From Cristatella mucedo (Eukaryota; Bryozoa; Phylactolaemata; Cristatellidae): a stretch of DNA of 64,000 nucleotides. Within the stretch, counting starts at the first letter, position 1. Each line of letters opens with the position of its first letter. Below are positions 36,236 to 48,299 of this stretch, piece by piece. A program made the position numbers and the translations under genes. The stretch spans positions 682,001 to 746,000 of the forward strand of contig WPIO01000058.1 of assembly GCA_009760855.2 (NCBI GenBank). Direction: 5' to 3'. The notes under the pieces were generated by a model. The model saw nothing but the letters and a program-made list of their open reading frames with translations. It had not been told where the DNA came from and ran no database searches.

Positions 36236-37262
36236 TTATAATAATAATAATACGGCATTCGTTATAGTGCGTCAGAGAACTCAAGCTTTCTCTAGGCACT
36301 TTACACTTCCTTCAAAGAAAGCACGATCGAATGGTTAGTGGTAGCATGCTCTATGACAACAAGCAGAACATGGTTAGATAGGACGTGCACAGGATCAGCA
36401 TGCCAATATGGTTAGTGGCAGCATGCACAGTGTCAGCACGCCTAAGTACCCAAAAGACGATTCGCATGGACCCACTAAATTCTGTGATAATAAGGTGCGT
36501 TTTTAGTTTCTTTTTAAATGTTGTCTAGTCAAGGGATGTCGTGACATCAGTCGGGCGCCACTTCAAGGCTTTGGGAGCGCACAAACTACGAGCACGGTCT
36601 CCATAGGATATGTGGTTCTTACGAGGTATAGGTAAACGATTAGATTCCGAAAAGCCGGTGGTACGATACTTAGTCTGGTGGGGAGTAGATCCGATAAGTA
36701 GGCCGCTACCTAAAAATGAGGAGACCTAAAAGTAATTGACAAAACCTTGAAGTCGATGCGTTGCTTGAATATGAACCTATTCTGGTCAGATAGAATTGTG
36801 TGATATGGCAACTGCCATGCTCAGGAAAGACAAGCTTAGTTGCAATTCTTTGCACCAGCTGTAAGAGCCTGATTGTACATGCCGGTAGACCAGTAAGCAG
36901 TGGGTTACAAAAGTCGAGGCAGAATATGACAAATGCATGGACCAATTTCGATGTAGTATCCATGTCTAAACAAGCCCAACTTTTTGCAATGTCATGCAGC
37001 TGAAAGTAGGCAGACTTGACTGTGAAGCTGATGTGGTCGTCTAATGAACGGTCACTTTGAAGTAAGCCACCTAGATTTCGTGCAAATTCAACAAAAGATA
37101 TGCTGGCAGAGCCGATTGTGAGCGTTAATATTTCCAATTTATGAACCACACTTGGTTTGCCTATAGCTAGTAGGTTGGTTGTACCCTTATTCAATTTAAG
37201 TAAGTGTGCAGCCATCCATGTGGGGATGTCATCAATACATGCAGCAAGGGAATCGGGAGAAT
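36236..37262 (-). mobile_element. L2 LINE copy, ORF2 C-terminus to tail
   Basis: The minus strand from 37,262 down encodes MAAHLLKLNKGTTNLLAIGK, the segment after the RT core, then the C-terminal region and 3' UTR with tail at 36,238-36,310. The frame is open for about 169 codons and then degrades. It lies head-to-head with the plus-strand copy that starts at 37,408. Confidence 0.83.
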
Positions 37263-37407
37263 TTGACGGGCATCACATTACATCTGTACGTTTCTTGACC
37301 GTCACTCTCCTTCCATTTCCCAGAAACACTTCCCATTCGCTGTTTCCCAGAAAGATCCTTTCGGCATGCGAGCTGATTCGTGCCGAAAGCAGCTATAAAA
37401 ACAAAAA

Positions 37408-39030
37408 TCTTCTCAAGAAAGCGACGCTAGACCAAGAGAACTTAAGCAACTACCACCCAGTCTCCCTTCTACCATTCCTATCAAAGACACTGGAATGGGT
37501 CGTGGCGGCCCAGCTGTACTCAAATATCGAAACCTCACACCTTGCTAGTAAGTTCCAGTCTGGCTTTAGAGCTAATCACTCCACAGAGTCAGCATTGCTT
37601 AGGGTATACAACGACTTACTTAGGAATGCAGACATGGGTAGAGTGTCTCTGCTTGTTTTGCTCGATCTTTCGGCAGCTTTTGATACCATTGATCACAAAG
37701 TTCTGCTAGAGCGCCTCTCATCTCATCTGGGCATCACTGGCACTGCTCTGCAATGGTTCAGGTCCTATCTCAGTGGGCGACTCCAGAGTATTGACGTGAA
37801 TGGACAAAGATCATCCGATGTATCACTTAATTATGGTGTACCTCAGGGCTCCGTGCTAGGTTCGGTTCTTTTCACGGTTTATACTCTCCCTCTTGCTGAT
37901 GTGATTGCCAAGCAGGGCTTTCACTTCTATGCGGATGACACTCAGTTGTACCTCTGCTTTGATCCCTCCCAGCCTTCGAGCACCTCAAATTCTCTCAACT
38001 CACTTGCTGCATGTATTGATGACATTCGCACATGGATGGCAGCAAATTTTCTAAAACTAAACGATGATAAAACTAACTTACTAGTTATGGGCAAACCCAG
38101 TGTGATTCAGAGATTGGAAAGGCTGACTTTCAAAATTGGCTCTGCCAGCATATCCCCTGTTGAATCAGCTCGAAATCTAGGTGTCATATTCCAAAGCGAC
38201 CTCTCGTTAGACGACCATATCAGCTACACAGTTAAATCTGCCTATTTTCAAGCTTCATAACATTGCTAAAATTCGGGCTTGTTTAGATAAGGATACCACG
38301 TCTAAGTTGGTCCATGCATTCGAGACATCCCGTCTCGACTTCTGCAATTCACTGCTTACTGGCCTACCAGCATGTGCGATCAGGCGATTGCAGCTGGTGC
38401 AAAACTCCGCAGCTAGGCTTGTTTGTCGTGAGCGTCGCAGTTGCCACATTACACCACTTCTCGCTGACCTGCACAGGCTACCAGTCAAGCAACGGATTGA
38501 CTTCAAGGTTTTGTCGCTCACTTTTAGATCACTTCATTCTTTGGCTCCAGCCTATCTCTCAGATATACTCCCCCATCAGGCCAAGTATCGTACCACCTGC
38601 TTTTTGGAATCCAACAGTCTACAAATACCTCGTACAAACCTTAAATCCTTTGGAGACCGTGCATTTAGTTCGTATGCTCCCAAAGCCTGGAACTCCCTCC
38701 CGACTTCCGTCAGAACATCCCCTGACCTGACCACATTTAAAAAGAACTTAAAAACGCACCTATTTAGGACAGCATTTAGTGGGTCCCTGTGATTCGTCCT
38801 TCATGTGCTTGTGCGTGCTGACACTGTGCATGCTGCCACTAACCACATTTGCATGCTGACCCTGTGCATGTCACCCCTAACAATGTTATTCATTTTGTCT
38901 GTTTATCAAGCATGATATTACTCACCCTTCAATTGCATTTCCCTTTGCAGCAAATGTAAAGCGCCTAGAGAGAGATTGAGTTCCCTTAGGGCGCTTTATC
39001 AAGTGCATTATTATTATATAATATCATTAA
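37408..39030 (+). mobile_element. L2 LINE with near-intact reverse transcriptase, 5'-truncated
   Basis: This is the best copy in the window. It runs from the RT N-terminus (LLKKATLDQENLSNY) through the full RT, the C-terminal domain, the 3' UTR and the stem-loop tail (38,950-39,005), ending in ATT repeats. Endonuclease and 5' UTR are absent, consistent with aborted target-primed reverse transcription. Confidence 0.92.
37409..38792 (+). pseudogene. L2 ORF2 reverse transcriptase, single frameshift
   Basis: This LINE RT copies its own RNA at a nicked target. It reads as two abutting frames. The first (37,409 to about 38,250) carries motif A LLDLSAAFDTIDH (Asp codon at 37,664), motif B GVPQGSVLG (37,835-37,861), catalytic FYADDTQLY (YADD codons 37,928-37,939) and LKLNDDKTNLLV. 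One extra A near 38,250, relative to the same site at 23,356, shifts the frame. The second frame runs to the stop at 38,790 and holds the C-terminal domain (LPVKQRIDFKVL, FGDRAFSSYAPKAWNSLP). All catalytic residues are present, but the frameshift and the missing endonuclease make this copy non-functional. Close similarity to the 23.3 and 32.2 kb copies suggests recent activity of the family. Confidence 0.88.
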
Positions 39031-39555
39031 AATAAATTCACTCACTGCTTCGCGGTGCCTGCCAGATCTGCTTGACAGGTGCTGAGCTGCTGTACTGCAA
39101 GACGAGCGCCAGTTGATGAGCGTGTGGAGCAGTTCTTTCGGCTGCTGGTGACGTTGTTCTCCCGGCATCTGCCGGATATTTGTGTCGCGCCACTGAGCTC
39201 AGGCGCTCGTGACAGTGCTGCAAGAAATGCCGAGGCCCTGTCGCCGTTTTCAGCGGCGATTTCAGGGACGATGGAAAGCGAGCTACTAATAGGAAGCGGA
39301 CGAAGGGAAGAGGACCAGGAATAAAGCCCTTCAACCGAACTGGATACCGACGTTTTGGGCGACGGATGCTAAAACCTGCCCGACACGTCTCTTCCGTTGC
39401 CTGCTGTGCATGGCCTCCTAGAGGGTCACGGTCTGACTTCGTCCGTGATTAATCGTGGCATCACCCTTGACTTGTACCCTTGACTGTCCGGAAGCTCAGC
39501 TTATAGGCTTCAATGAAAGCCGACTGCCACTTTCCCATTAGTGTCAATATTTGAG
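39031..39555. other. Intergenic, nothing recognised
   Basis: Moderately GC-rich. Overlapping open frames under 100 codons, with no domain. Confidence 0.35.
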
Positions 39556-40110
39556 TACTAATAATAATAAATGTGCATAACACCCAAATAGAAGTAAATA
39601 TTCAAGTTTTTAAATATATAAGAAAAGAAGAATGCCCAATGGTCAGAGATAGACGGCACAGTTTCAGTTCGCTTAAGCAGGTATTGGAAAATTAACAAGG
39701 ACGCGAAGCAAATGCTGCAAGGAGAAAGTAGGGCTTTAGCTTGCTCTTAGATGTCACCAGTGCAGGAATGTGTCGTGATGTCAGTTGATAATGAGGTCCA
39801 AGTTAGAAAGCGTGCGATGAAGGCACGGTCCACAAAGGATTGTCGGTTCGTTCGAGGTGCAGCTGTACGACTTTAGTGAGAGGAGAGTGCGGTACGCTAG
39901 CAATCACGATAATTAAGTAGAATTCTGTTAGAAAGACCGGGCAAGACAACGAGGGACCTTAAATTGAGCGTCAGAACCTTGACGTCAATATGCTGTTTAA
40001 ATGGGACGCATGTTCGGGTCGCTGAGAAGTGTTGCAATTTGGCATCTGTGGCATTCGCAAAAGACAGCATATCAGCAGAGTTGACTGCCAACTTTTAGGC
40101 GATTCTTGGG
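39556..40110 (-). mobile_element. Diverged L2-related LINE fragment
   Basis: An AAT-rich left end, then minus-strand sequence matching decayed L2 3' UTR and ORF2 C-terminus ('gaaggcacggtccacaaagg', 'ccttgacgtcaatatgctg'). The C-terminal frame is broken and the tail hairpin is not recognisable. Confidence 0.6.
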
Positions 40111-40141
40111 CGTTGTTAGAGTTATCGTTTGATTGCTTCAA

Positions 40142-40204
40142 GCCGGTCACATGATGCATTGCCTTCACATGCCGGTCACATGATGCATTGTCCCATGATG
40201 CATT
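40142..40204. repeat. Short tandem repeat, 29 bp unit
   Basis: 'gccggtcacatgatgcattg' occurs at 40142 and 40171 with a third partial copy 'catgatgcatt' at 40194. Confidence 0.85.
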
Positions 40205-40629
40205 CGTCGAGCATAGTTGTTTTTATATAGCAGTGCAAGTGCACTACTCAGCGCCGTCGTAGTTCAAAAAAGCTGTGGTTCCTTCCAAGTCGGACATGCA
40301 CACGACGGTACATTGCATTCACACCGCTCAGTTTGCCGAACTCTCTTCCTAAAGGAAGGAATGCGAATGCCGATACTAATTAGAAGACTCGGCAAATTAA
40401 ACGTGGGATGATGATGACAACGCGATTGTGGTACGTCCTGCATCCGATGGTTGTCTCCAAAGAATGATTGCATATCTGTCCCTACGTGGCCAGTGATCGT
40501 CGTAATCAAGGTTTCAGTCTGACAAATGGACAGACAGTGGTCACTCCAGACATGTCGTATCTATCCTCATCCGGTACCAACTATGTTTCACTGCTCGCTT
40601 TTATCAGCTGAACAACTTAGCACTTAAAA
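40205..40629. other. Intergenic, nothing recognised
   Basis: Short open frames only, on both strands. No repeat family or gene seen. Confidence 0.35.
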
Positions 40630-40745
40630 AAGCCTTTAAATCTATCTACACCACTTGCACTTGGCAAATAAAGGATTACCCACCGCAGGACTGGAACCCA
40701 CGGTTTTTCGCGAAGAGCGAGCACCTTACCCCTGAACTAAGACAC
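40630..40745 (-). mobile_element. SINE2 copy
   Basis: Minus strand: A-box-like 'cttagttcaggggtaagg', then 'gtgctcgctcttcgcg', B-box 'ccgtgggttccagtcctg' and 'cggtgggtaatcctttattt'. A clear tRNA-like head with the SINE2 body start. Confidence 0.75.
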
Positions 40746-41868
40746 TCACCACTTTCTGCATTGAACCCTTAGCAGTAAACGTATTACATTCCTTGTCGTG
40801 TAAACGTTGTGCAGCATGCCTTGTTGCTCACTTGGAACGTCAGCGGAACGAATGGTAGAGAGCAGGTATTACAGATTCAATTCAATCGATTGCCGGGACG
40901 ACAGCTCAGACAATTACTTGTTGTCCCTCAACCGTCAATCGCAGGTTGAACCTCCGCGTTGCTCATTCACTAGTTTGTTTTTTTCGTCAGAACCAGGGGA
41001 CAATCATCAAATAATCTTTCCTTCAGACTCGATGAGTCCGCCCATCACACAGCATTCCAGCTTCTACTGCCATAACTTTGTGGCAGAGGGCCGATCGTCA
41101 TTGTTTCAAGGACTCGTGCCGGAGCTGAGTAGTCAGCAATGGTTGGTGAGTGGCTTATCTCATCCTAGCGATGCAAGTTTGACAACTTTTCTATTCAGTC
41201 CAACACGGCGTGCAAAGAAAATTCAAGTGCGATCGGGCATAACTAATCGTTGAAAAGGTGCCATGAGCCCCTGCGGACGCGTATTCGCGAAAATCTGGCT
41301 CTTCGTGAGGCAGTCAGATTAGCCTGTGCCAATCCGGATAGACGCATTCATGCTTGGGCTAGTTTATTGGACTACTGTACTTTTCAAAAAATTAAGGCCG
41401 GGTGATAGATAAGGTTGCAAGACATCACTCACTGTATCTTGGACGTGGCCAAACTCCTCAAAGTGGCTCAAACTGAGCTGCGATCGTGTGCTTAATATGC
41501 AATGACTCCAGATGCTATTTAAATGCCACGAGTCTTCGATCGCCCCTGAAACAGCACAATTTACAAGAAAGTCATAGGCAACTAGCTCCCATCCTAAGGC
41601 AGTGTGATACAAATGATTAATGATTCACTGGCTTCACAGTCCAAAATAAAGAAGAAAGAAGTTTGTGAAAACGATTGCAGTAGTTGTGTGTATGCATATA
41701 ATCACGAATGCCTTGCTCATAAGAAGAGGCCACGACGAGACGTAGTGATGAAAATGGCAGTGAGACGACACTGGCAGAGACAATAGCCCAGGCCAACTAC
41801 TATAATCAAGGAGACTGGAGGCAGGGACGTGCAGTAAATGATTCCTAGCTCAAAACCTTTATGTAGCA

Positions 41869-41870
<2 letters not shown>

Positions 41871-41907
<37 letters not shown>

Positions 41908-41956
41908 GTACATGTATATGTGTGTGTATATGTTGATATTGTGTGTGTGTGTGCAC

Positions 41957-41990
<34 letters not shown>

Positions 41991-41999
41991 ATGTGTGTC
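41871..41999. repeat. AT then GT microsatellites
   Basis: (TA)n at 41871-41906 and (GT)n at 41939-41990 with mixed ATGT between them. Confidence 0.95.
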
Positions 42000-44900
42000 T
42001 GTTGTTCGGTCACGTCTCCGCAAGTAATGCTACCAATAAACATCTATAATTTTCATGTCTCCACCTGCTACCGCAACTGTAAATTGAGAATTATATTCAC
42101 AAAGGTCAACAACAGTGTGACAATTGGCCATGAGGAGGTTCCGTGGCAGAGCTTAGCCAAGCCAATACTGCTGCCTTAGAAAGGTCGCTTTATTACTACC
42201 ACAGCAGTCTGCCTTGCCTTAAGTAGTTTCCCATCGTTGAGTAGTTAAATTTAAATTGTTTCAAGGAGTTGTCTATAAAACACTAAGGCAGACAAGTGGA
42301 GACGGGGACTTATTTCTCACCCTGCCATGGCAATCGGAGATAGACGGCTGCTTGTAGCAATGGCAGGAAATTATGTTAATGTGTTCAGCATGGTTTATGA
42401 AAATGATGCCTCGCGGCTTAGGTTCCCATTTGGTCCGATCTGCAAGGACTTGTCAGCGGCTCTTCATCTTCCTATGCTTGACTGCTTATGGAAAGGCCAA
42501 TGTCTGACACCCTCCTTAGCTTAATCATTTATACGTCTATTGTGCTCAGTAACAATCTGTAGTCTTAGAATAGTGCTGAAAATCACGACGTTACTTCCAT
42601 CATGACAACTTCGAGAACTGCAGTGTTTTGACTATCAAAATCACTTGAAATGATAATCCGGAGTTTATAGAAGTTCTTTGTCACCATGAGCCGCTATTCA
42701 CAAGACATTTCACTTGACTCTGGCTTTTTTACTTGATTTCGGAAAGGATCAGATAGCATTTATTGCAGTCATTCCAGAATCATTCGTGGCGTTCCCAAGC
42801 ATATGGGTGCTTCTAAATAAACATTTTCTCATTCTGCTACCATACATTGAAGTCTTAAAGTAGCACACACCCACGGCATGCACTGGTAATACTTGGGCCA
42901 TTCGTATTTTTGTTACACTTTGTTGTGCAATCAAAGCTAATCCATAATTTATTTTATGTATGGGGACACTAGGATCATCCAATACTAACTGGCTACTTTT
43001 CATTGCAGCAAGTAGCCTCTCTCCTCCATCCGTCAGCCTCACTACAATCTCTCCTCCAGCCAAAGTCAAGCTCTAGTCAATCAGACTGGATAACGTCACG
43101 AGCCTAATATGCTGAACGCCTGGGTTAGTCAAACAGCTGACTACTGCCCATGCTTTCATCTAAGCAGGGATCCTAGGGACTAAATGCCCACAAAACCGCC
43201 AACCCCCATGTGGCCGACTGGTTTTAACGTGCCTGATACTTTATCTTACCGGCTGCACGTGTGGAAATCTGCTTCTGCACCGAGCCACTACTTGATGGAC
43301 GACCATGACGCTGACTGCTACGGATTTTGTCGCCCTCAATCGTTTCCGGACTGCCCCAAACTGCAAGCAAACATCCACCACTGATGTGTTGAGGACAGGC
43401 CAGGGTCAAGGACAGGCTATCCGGTGACTTGATGGAGGCATGCTGCGGGTGCATAGGAAACGTCCAGAAACAAGAAGCCACTGAGCACGTTCGAAATACA
43501 CCCAATACCTCTGGCTGTAGCTGATTGCCTTGTGGACTGGCTCTTCGTTCGCTCACCTTGCGAAGAAATCTGAGGCTGCGTCCCCAGACAGGTCAGAGGC
43601 TAGCATTTGTTCGAATGATGCTTCGTACCACGAGTCGCCGTCAACATCTGATATTCAACTTGACTGCTGAGTGACGACTCGGGTGGATTCTCTTGATAGC
43701 AAGAATAAGTGAGTCCATGGGTGCATCCATTAGTTCTTGGCTCTTGCTTCTGATGTCGGCTGATGCTGCTGCTGCTGCGAAAGTTGTTTCCCTACTTCTT
43801 CGCAAAGCATGTGAGTGTCAGATACGCTGCGTTCGCCCAGAGAGGTTCGATCAGGCCGCTGGCTTGGCCGAGACAAGGAATTGTGTAGCTCGTCGCACTG
43901 CCCCGCCCCAAAAAGCTTCCCGCCATAGCCTCGGTCTGCAGCTGATGGATGGCTGGACGACCAGCAGTTGCCTTGCCTGAGTTGGGAGGCAACTGCTGTA
44001 TGGGCTTTTACTTTGTATCGTCACCGATGTACAGAAACCGGCGAATCTACTCAGGCATCAGCGAGCTGCTTAATCCTAGCAGCACCAAGAGTGAAAGAAC
44101 TCAGGTGCACGCACAGCCAACTCGAGCAACGAAAGCACCTGTATGCATTCATTGCTACCTAGACTAGATTGTCATTGGGCACATAGATGCGAGCAGCCTG
44201 GGATTCTTGAAATGGTTGCTCAGTCTTTTTTGAGGGAATAGACAGCAATGGTCGTGATTTCGATCGTTAGGCAAATGACGTGCCTGCCTTTTCATCGGTA
44301 CGCAGCCAACGAAAAAGAAAGGCAGAGTCGGCGTGCTTTCTCCTCCGTTTTTATTGCCGTTACATCTGAAGTAATTATTGAGGCTGATCTGCAAAGATGT
44401 TTTCTCTTTAAATAGTTTACGAGTCGAAATTTACTACGAGGCATCCGTGGCTTAAACTAGCCACGTTGCTGCCCAGAGCCTGGCAGCTAGCCAATGCGAC
44501 GCCAATCGTTTTTGCCCTCAGCCATATTTGGCACTCGGAAAATCCCGCTGCTGCTCGAAAATGTACACAGAGAGTTTTGCAATCGTCCACAGCAGCACAA
44601 AGGTTGCGCAGGCGAATGTGTTTTTATCAATGAAAAGGTGCTACTGCTGTCATGTGCCAGGTGACTCACCAGCATAGAAAGCTAGAGCCACTCTTCAGAG
44701 AGAGTACTCGGCGATGTGGGTTTTCCCGCTGCCATTTTGACAGCCTTTGTAGGAGCTTACCGCCCATCCTGCCAGCAATTGACACCAGAGCCGTCGCAAT
44801 GCAGTTGCGCAATCCATGCGTTGCCTGTCCGTCAGTCAATCAATCGAACGAGGAGTGGTGGGTGGAGGCTTAAGAAACTCGAGCGTGCCATAGTCAGCGG

Positions 44901-45944
44901 CAGGGGAAGAAGCGGCAGCAGCGTCGGCAGGGCGATCAGTAGATCGCTGCAAACGGAAAGGTGATCGAGTGGGGACAAACACGACCATGCATCAAAGTGC
45001 TTGAAACATATACAACTGCAAGCAAGCGGGTTAAATTTAGGTAGGCATACGTTTATGGGGTGGGCCACGGTCGTCTGGCTGCCTTGCAGAAACTTCTCTA
45101 TACCTGTTCTGGCGTCGGCCGCTTCGTACTGAGCCTGTCAGCGATGGCTGCCCTACTTCACCACTCTGGACTGCATTAGTGCTTTATGAAGAGAGCGAAT
45201 GGCACCTGAATTTTTCAGAATTGTTGAAGGAATAAAGTTGAAATTGCAGCCCTAGATAAAAAGGGAAGGTACATTTCCGACACTCTTCGAGCTAACGGAC
45301 CGCCCCATTAGAATGCCTTGCGGCTGACCGGTGCGAATGGCACTGATGCATCTTTTCAGAGCTGCTGCTGCGACACATGGAACGGATCTAAAGTGAAAGA
45401 ACCAACCTAAAAAGGCCATTTTTATCGTCTGCTGCAGTGGTGTGCAGAGTGGGGGTGGAAGTGACGAGCATACGCGAGCTGTCGTCGAGGGGCTGAGGTG
45501 GTGGACACACAACCGTCCGACGACAGACGCAATTAGCATAGCCAGAATACACTTCAATGCTGGAAAGACAGCGGAATTAAGTGAGAGGAAATTCGGTGTT
45601 ACCGGCAGATGTAGACAAGGAAATAGACCCGAAGTGGCTGGGCGGTGCTAATGCATACCTATAGGCATCGCTAGTGATGTTGCAGTGCGGCTAGCCAGTG
45701 AAGCCGGACATGAATGGCTGCTTTATCGAGGAGTGGGTTGGCTGATAACGACCCTTGCCGCGACGCCAAGAAAAGCTGAAGACGTTTGCATGCGGGTATC
45801 GTATGTCAGATAATGTGGTGTACGTGACTTGTTTGTAAGGTCGTAAACTGCATCACCGATCTATGAGCAGAGGAAATACGCGTGACCAAAGCAATGAGGA
45901 GGACATTCACAAGAGCGGCTACCGTCGGAGCCGAGCCGGCGAGA

Positions 45945-46053
45945 GGCCAGGGCGGCGTGGCCAGAGCAGCTGGGCCAGGGTGGCGTGGCCAGCAGCTGGG
46001 CCAGGGTGGCGTGGCCAGCAGCTGGGCCAGGGTGGCGTGGCCAGGACGGCGAG
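45945..46053. repeat. GC-rich minisatellite, 26-28 bp unit
   Basis: About four units, each containing 'ggccagggtggcgtggccag' and 'cagctg', begin at 45945, 45973, 45999 and 46025. The last three are nearly identical, pointing to recent tandem duplication. Confidence 0.92.
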
Positions 46054-46184
46054 AGATGTGCTTGGACGATTTGCAATCTTTTTGACAAGGGGTCACGATA
46101 CCACGAAATCGAATAACACAGGCTGTTGGCAACTGTTTGTTGCTTCTAAAAGGGGTTGCCTAATACGATTCTTAGCTGATTTAA

Positions 46185-46345
46185 CAGCCTCGTTTTAATA
46201 GCAGCTGAAGAGCCTCGTCGGCCTTCACCACCCACCGCTTGCAGTTGACAATAAAGGATTGCCCAACTGCAGGATTTTGAACCCACGATCTTGGTCGTGA
46301 AGAGCGAACACCTTACCTCCTGGGCTATCACGGCCCGGTACCTAG
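46185..46345 (-). mobile_element. SINE2 copy, well preserved
   Basis: Minus strand: A-box 'tagcccaggaggtaagg', then 'tgttcgctcttcacgaccaa', B-box-like 'cgtgggttcaaaatcctgc', 'gggcaatcctttattgtcaa', 'ctgcaagcggtgggtggtga' and a terminal 'gaggctgttaaatcagct'. It defines the full SINE2 layout of about 160 bp. Confidence 0.8.
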
Positions 46346-46639
46346 TCACTATCCGGGTCCAGCTCTATCTATTGGCATCGTAAGAGTTGGTCGTAGGATT
46401 TTTCTTGAGTGATTGACAAAAGGAACTAATACGTCTGATGAATCTCCAGCAAACGTTCCAGATATAGTAGCTTTCTCGAGCTGAGAGATTGTACCATTCA
46501 TTCCTTTTTATTCATTCCTTTAACACAACCGGCTCCTACGTGCCGAATTTCTTACGTTGGCTGATTCTTTTTCTCTAGCGCCTTATGCGTAGGGCCCCAC
46601 TCACTGCAAAGGTGCTACTGCCAATCAAATATTTTCCGG

Positions 46640-47038
46640 CAATGGTAAGCTGTCAAGGCCTATTATAACTAAATTCTGTACATCTGAGCATACATGAATT
46701 TCGCGTTTGAAGTTTCCGTCCCCTCCGGCATCAAAAATCCTTTGCGAAACGCTCAATCATAAGGCCCCTATAATTTCATGATGTCTGATAAAAATATTCC
46801 ATAGTTTTGCAGGTCCATCTTTCATCCAACCGGCCTTTACTGGTGAATTTTCTACAACATGACACAAGCCGATGTTCTTGACGAGCTTGCTCCTCTGATT
46901 ACCCATAGTGTACACCTTCACCCAGACGGCCTGTGGTCTACTGCTGATATTAAACTAGCCATGACTAATATACGCAAGCTTGAAAAATCATGCCGAAGAT
47001 CAGAAATGAGTGTGCATCAACTGGCTAACGATTAATGT
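46640..47038 (+). mobile_element. L2 LINE fragment, endonuclease C-terminus and linker
   Basis: It parallels 55,050-55,440: 'tctgtacatctgagcataca', 'ctacaacatgacacaagccg', 'cttgacgagcttgctcctct' and 'cacccagacggcctgtgg'. Frames are broken. Confidence 0.65.
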
Positions 47039-47039
47039 T

Positions 47040-48130
47040 GTACTACTACCACAACTACTAATAATAACAATAGTAGGTCTTTTTTATAGCGTCCTTCGAG
47101 AACTACATCTTAATCAGAGCACGATTTTCAACTGCCTTCAAGAGAACCATTAACCAAGGGTATTTGACATGAATGGTATCAAGCTTGTGTAATGTAATGC
47201 AATGTACTTCCGTATGTAACTACACTAAGCCACAAAGATTGTGCGGGTCTGACACAGGAGAGTTGTGTATAGCCCACTCAAAGCCTAACCGGCTTTCGTC
47301 ACGCATTTAGTAGCCAATAGACTTCATCTCACACAGCTGAAAGAAAAGGAATTAGAAGCATGGCTGAATCAGGAAAGCAGTTGGGGAAGTGAGTAGCTTG
47401 GAAGTAGAAGCTCAGGACGGCTGGATAGAATGCACCATAGTCAGCAGTAGGTGAGTAGTTGTCGTTGCGTAAGAATCGTGGAAGTGAGCTCCACAGTCTA
47501 GGAAAAGCAAAGCAAAAGCTTCTGTCTCCAACAGTGTTTAAGTGGAGAAATGTAACAGCTAATTATTTTCCATACAGAGCTTGGGGGCACGATGAGGCTG
47601 AAACTGGTGCAGCAGTTCTGCTACGGTATGGAAGAGCCAAGCCGTGGCGAGCCTTGTTCGTCAGCGAAAGAAATTTGCTCTTTATCCATTTATCAACCGG
47701 CAGCCATCATAGCTCTTTCAGTAAAGGTAAGATTAGGAACTGTCTTTCACATTGGCTTGCAAAACATTTAACTGGCTCCTTAGTCCTGTATCGGCTAGAT
47801 TTTTGCAATTTTGTTTGGCCGGGCAACCAAAAAACGCCACCAGGCCTCTACAGCTGGCGGTACTATGGCTGAAAGGCTAACAATTTTTTTTAAATCCGAG
47901 TGGTTTGACCATGTGTCTCAATATTTTCCAAATATACATCACAAATGATCATTACCTATCGGACGTGATGGCTATCTGTGGAAGCAGCCCTCTTAACGAA
48001 GCTTTCAAAATGTAAGCAGCTGTTGAAGACGACGTTTAAATTCCGAGCATAAGCTTAGACCAACCTTGCCAAAGCAAACAAGTAGGCACTAAGGGCCACT
48101 GGTTAGTAGGACTCCTTGTGAATAAAATGC
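47040..48130 (-). mobile_element. L2-related LINE, second subfamily, 3' region
   Basis: It closely follows the 33.03-33.75 kb element ('agcaggtgagtagttgtcg', 'cgtaagaatcgtgg', 'tttccatacagagc', 'aaccggcagccat'). An ATT-rich decayed tail sits at the left end. Noncoding now. Confidence 0.7.
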
Positions 48131-48299
48131 ACTGAATCAAGCGCTGGTAAACATCCACAGCTCACAAAAACAAAAAGACTAGCTCATTGGGGGTAGAGAA
48201 AACTGGGCGGAATGGGAGCGTCTTTAGCTGAGACTCAAGGGATACAAGGTCTTTGCAGACAACGATCGGAGAATGAATTAAGTTCTAGTTCGGTGCTTG

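Larger units (their letters stand above)
40746..46184. other. Repeat-poor stretch of about 5.4 kb, no supported gene
   Basis: Apart from an AT/GT microsatellite and a minisatellite (listed separately) I recognise no LINE or SINE here. Open frames of 100-150 codons (40807-41253 plus; 42749-43069 minus) have no known domain, start at non-ATG codons or lack clear splice sites. Hidden exons remain possible. Confidence 0.4.

Noticed and set aside
40807-41253. 148-codon plus-strand frame
   Set aside because: Composition looks protein-like in places, but there is no known domain and no clear exon boundaries.
42749-43069. 106-codon minus-strand frame
   Set aside because: Could be an exon, but it has no recognised family and no convincing splice sites.
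45252-45557. Minus-strand frame starting like a signal peptide
   Set aside because: The apparent start codon is TTG, not ATG, and the rest shows no cysteine pattern or domain.
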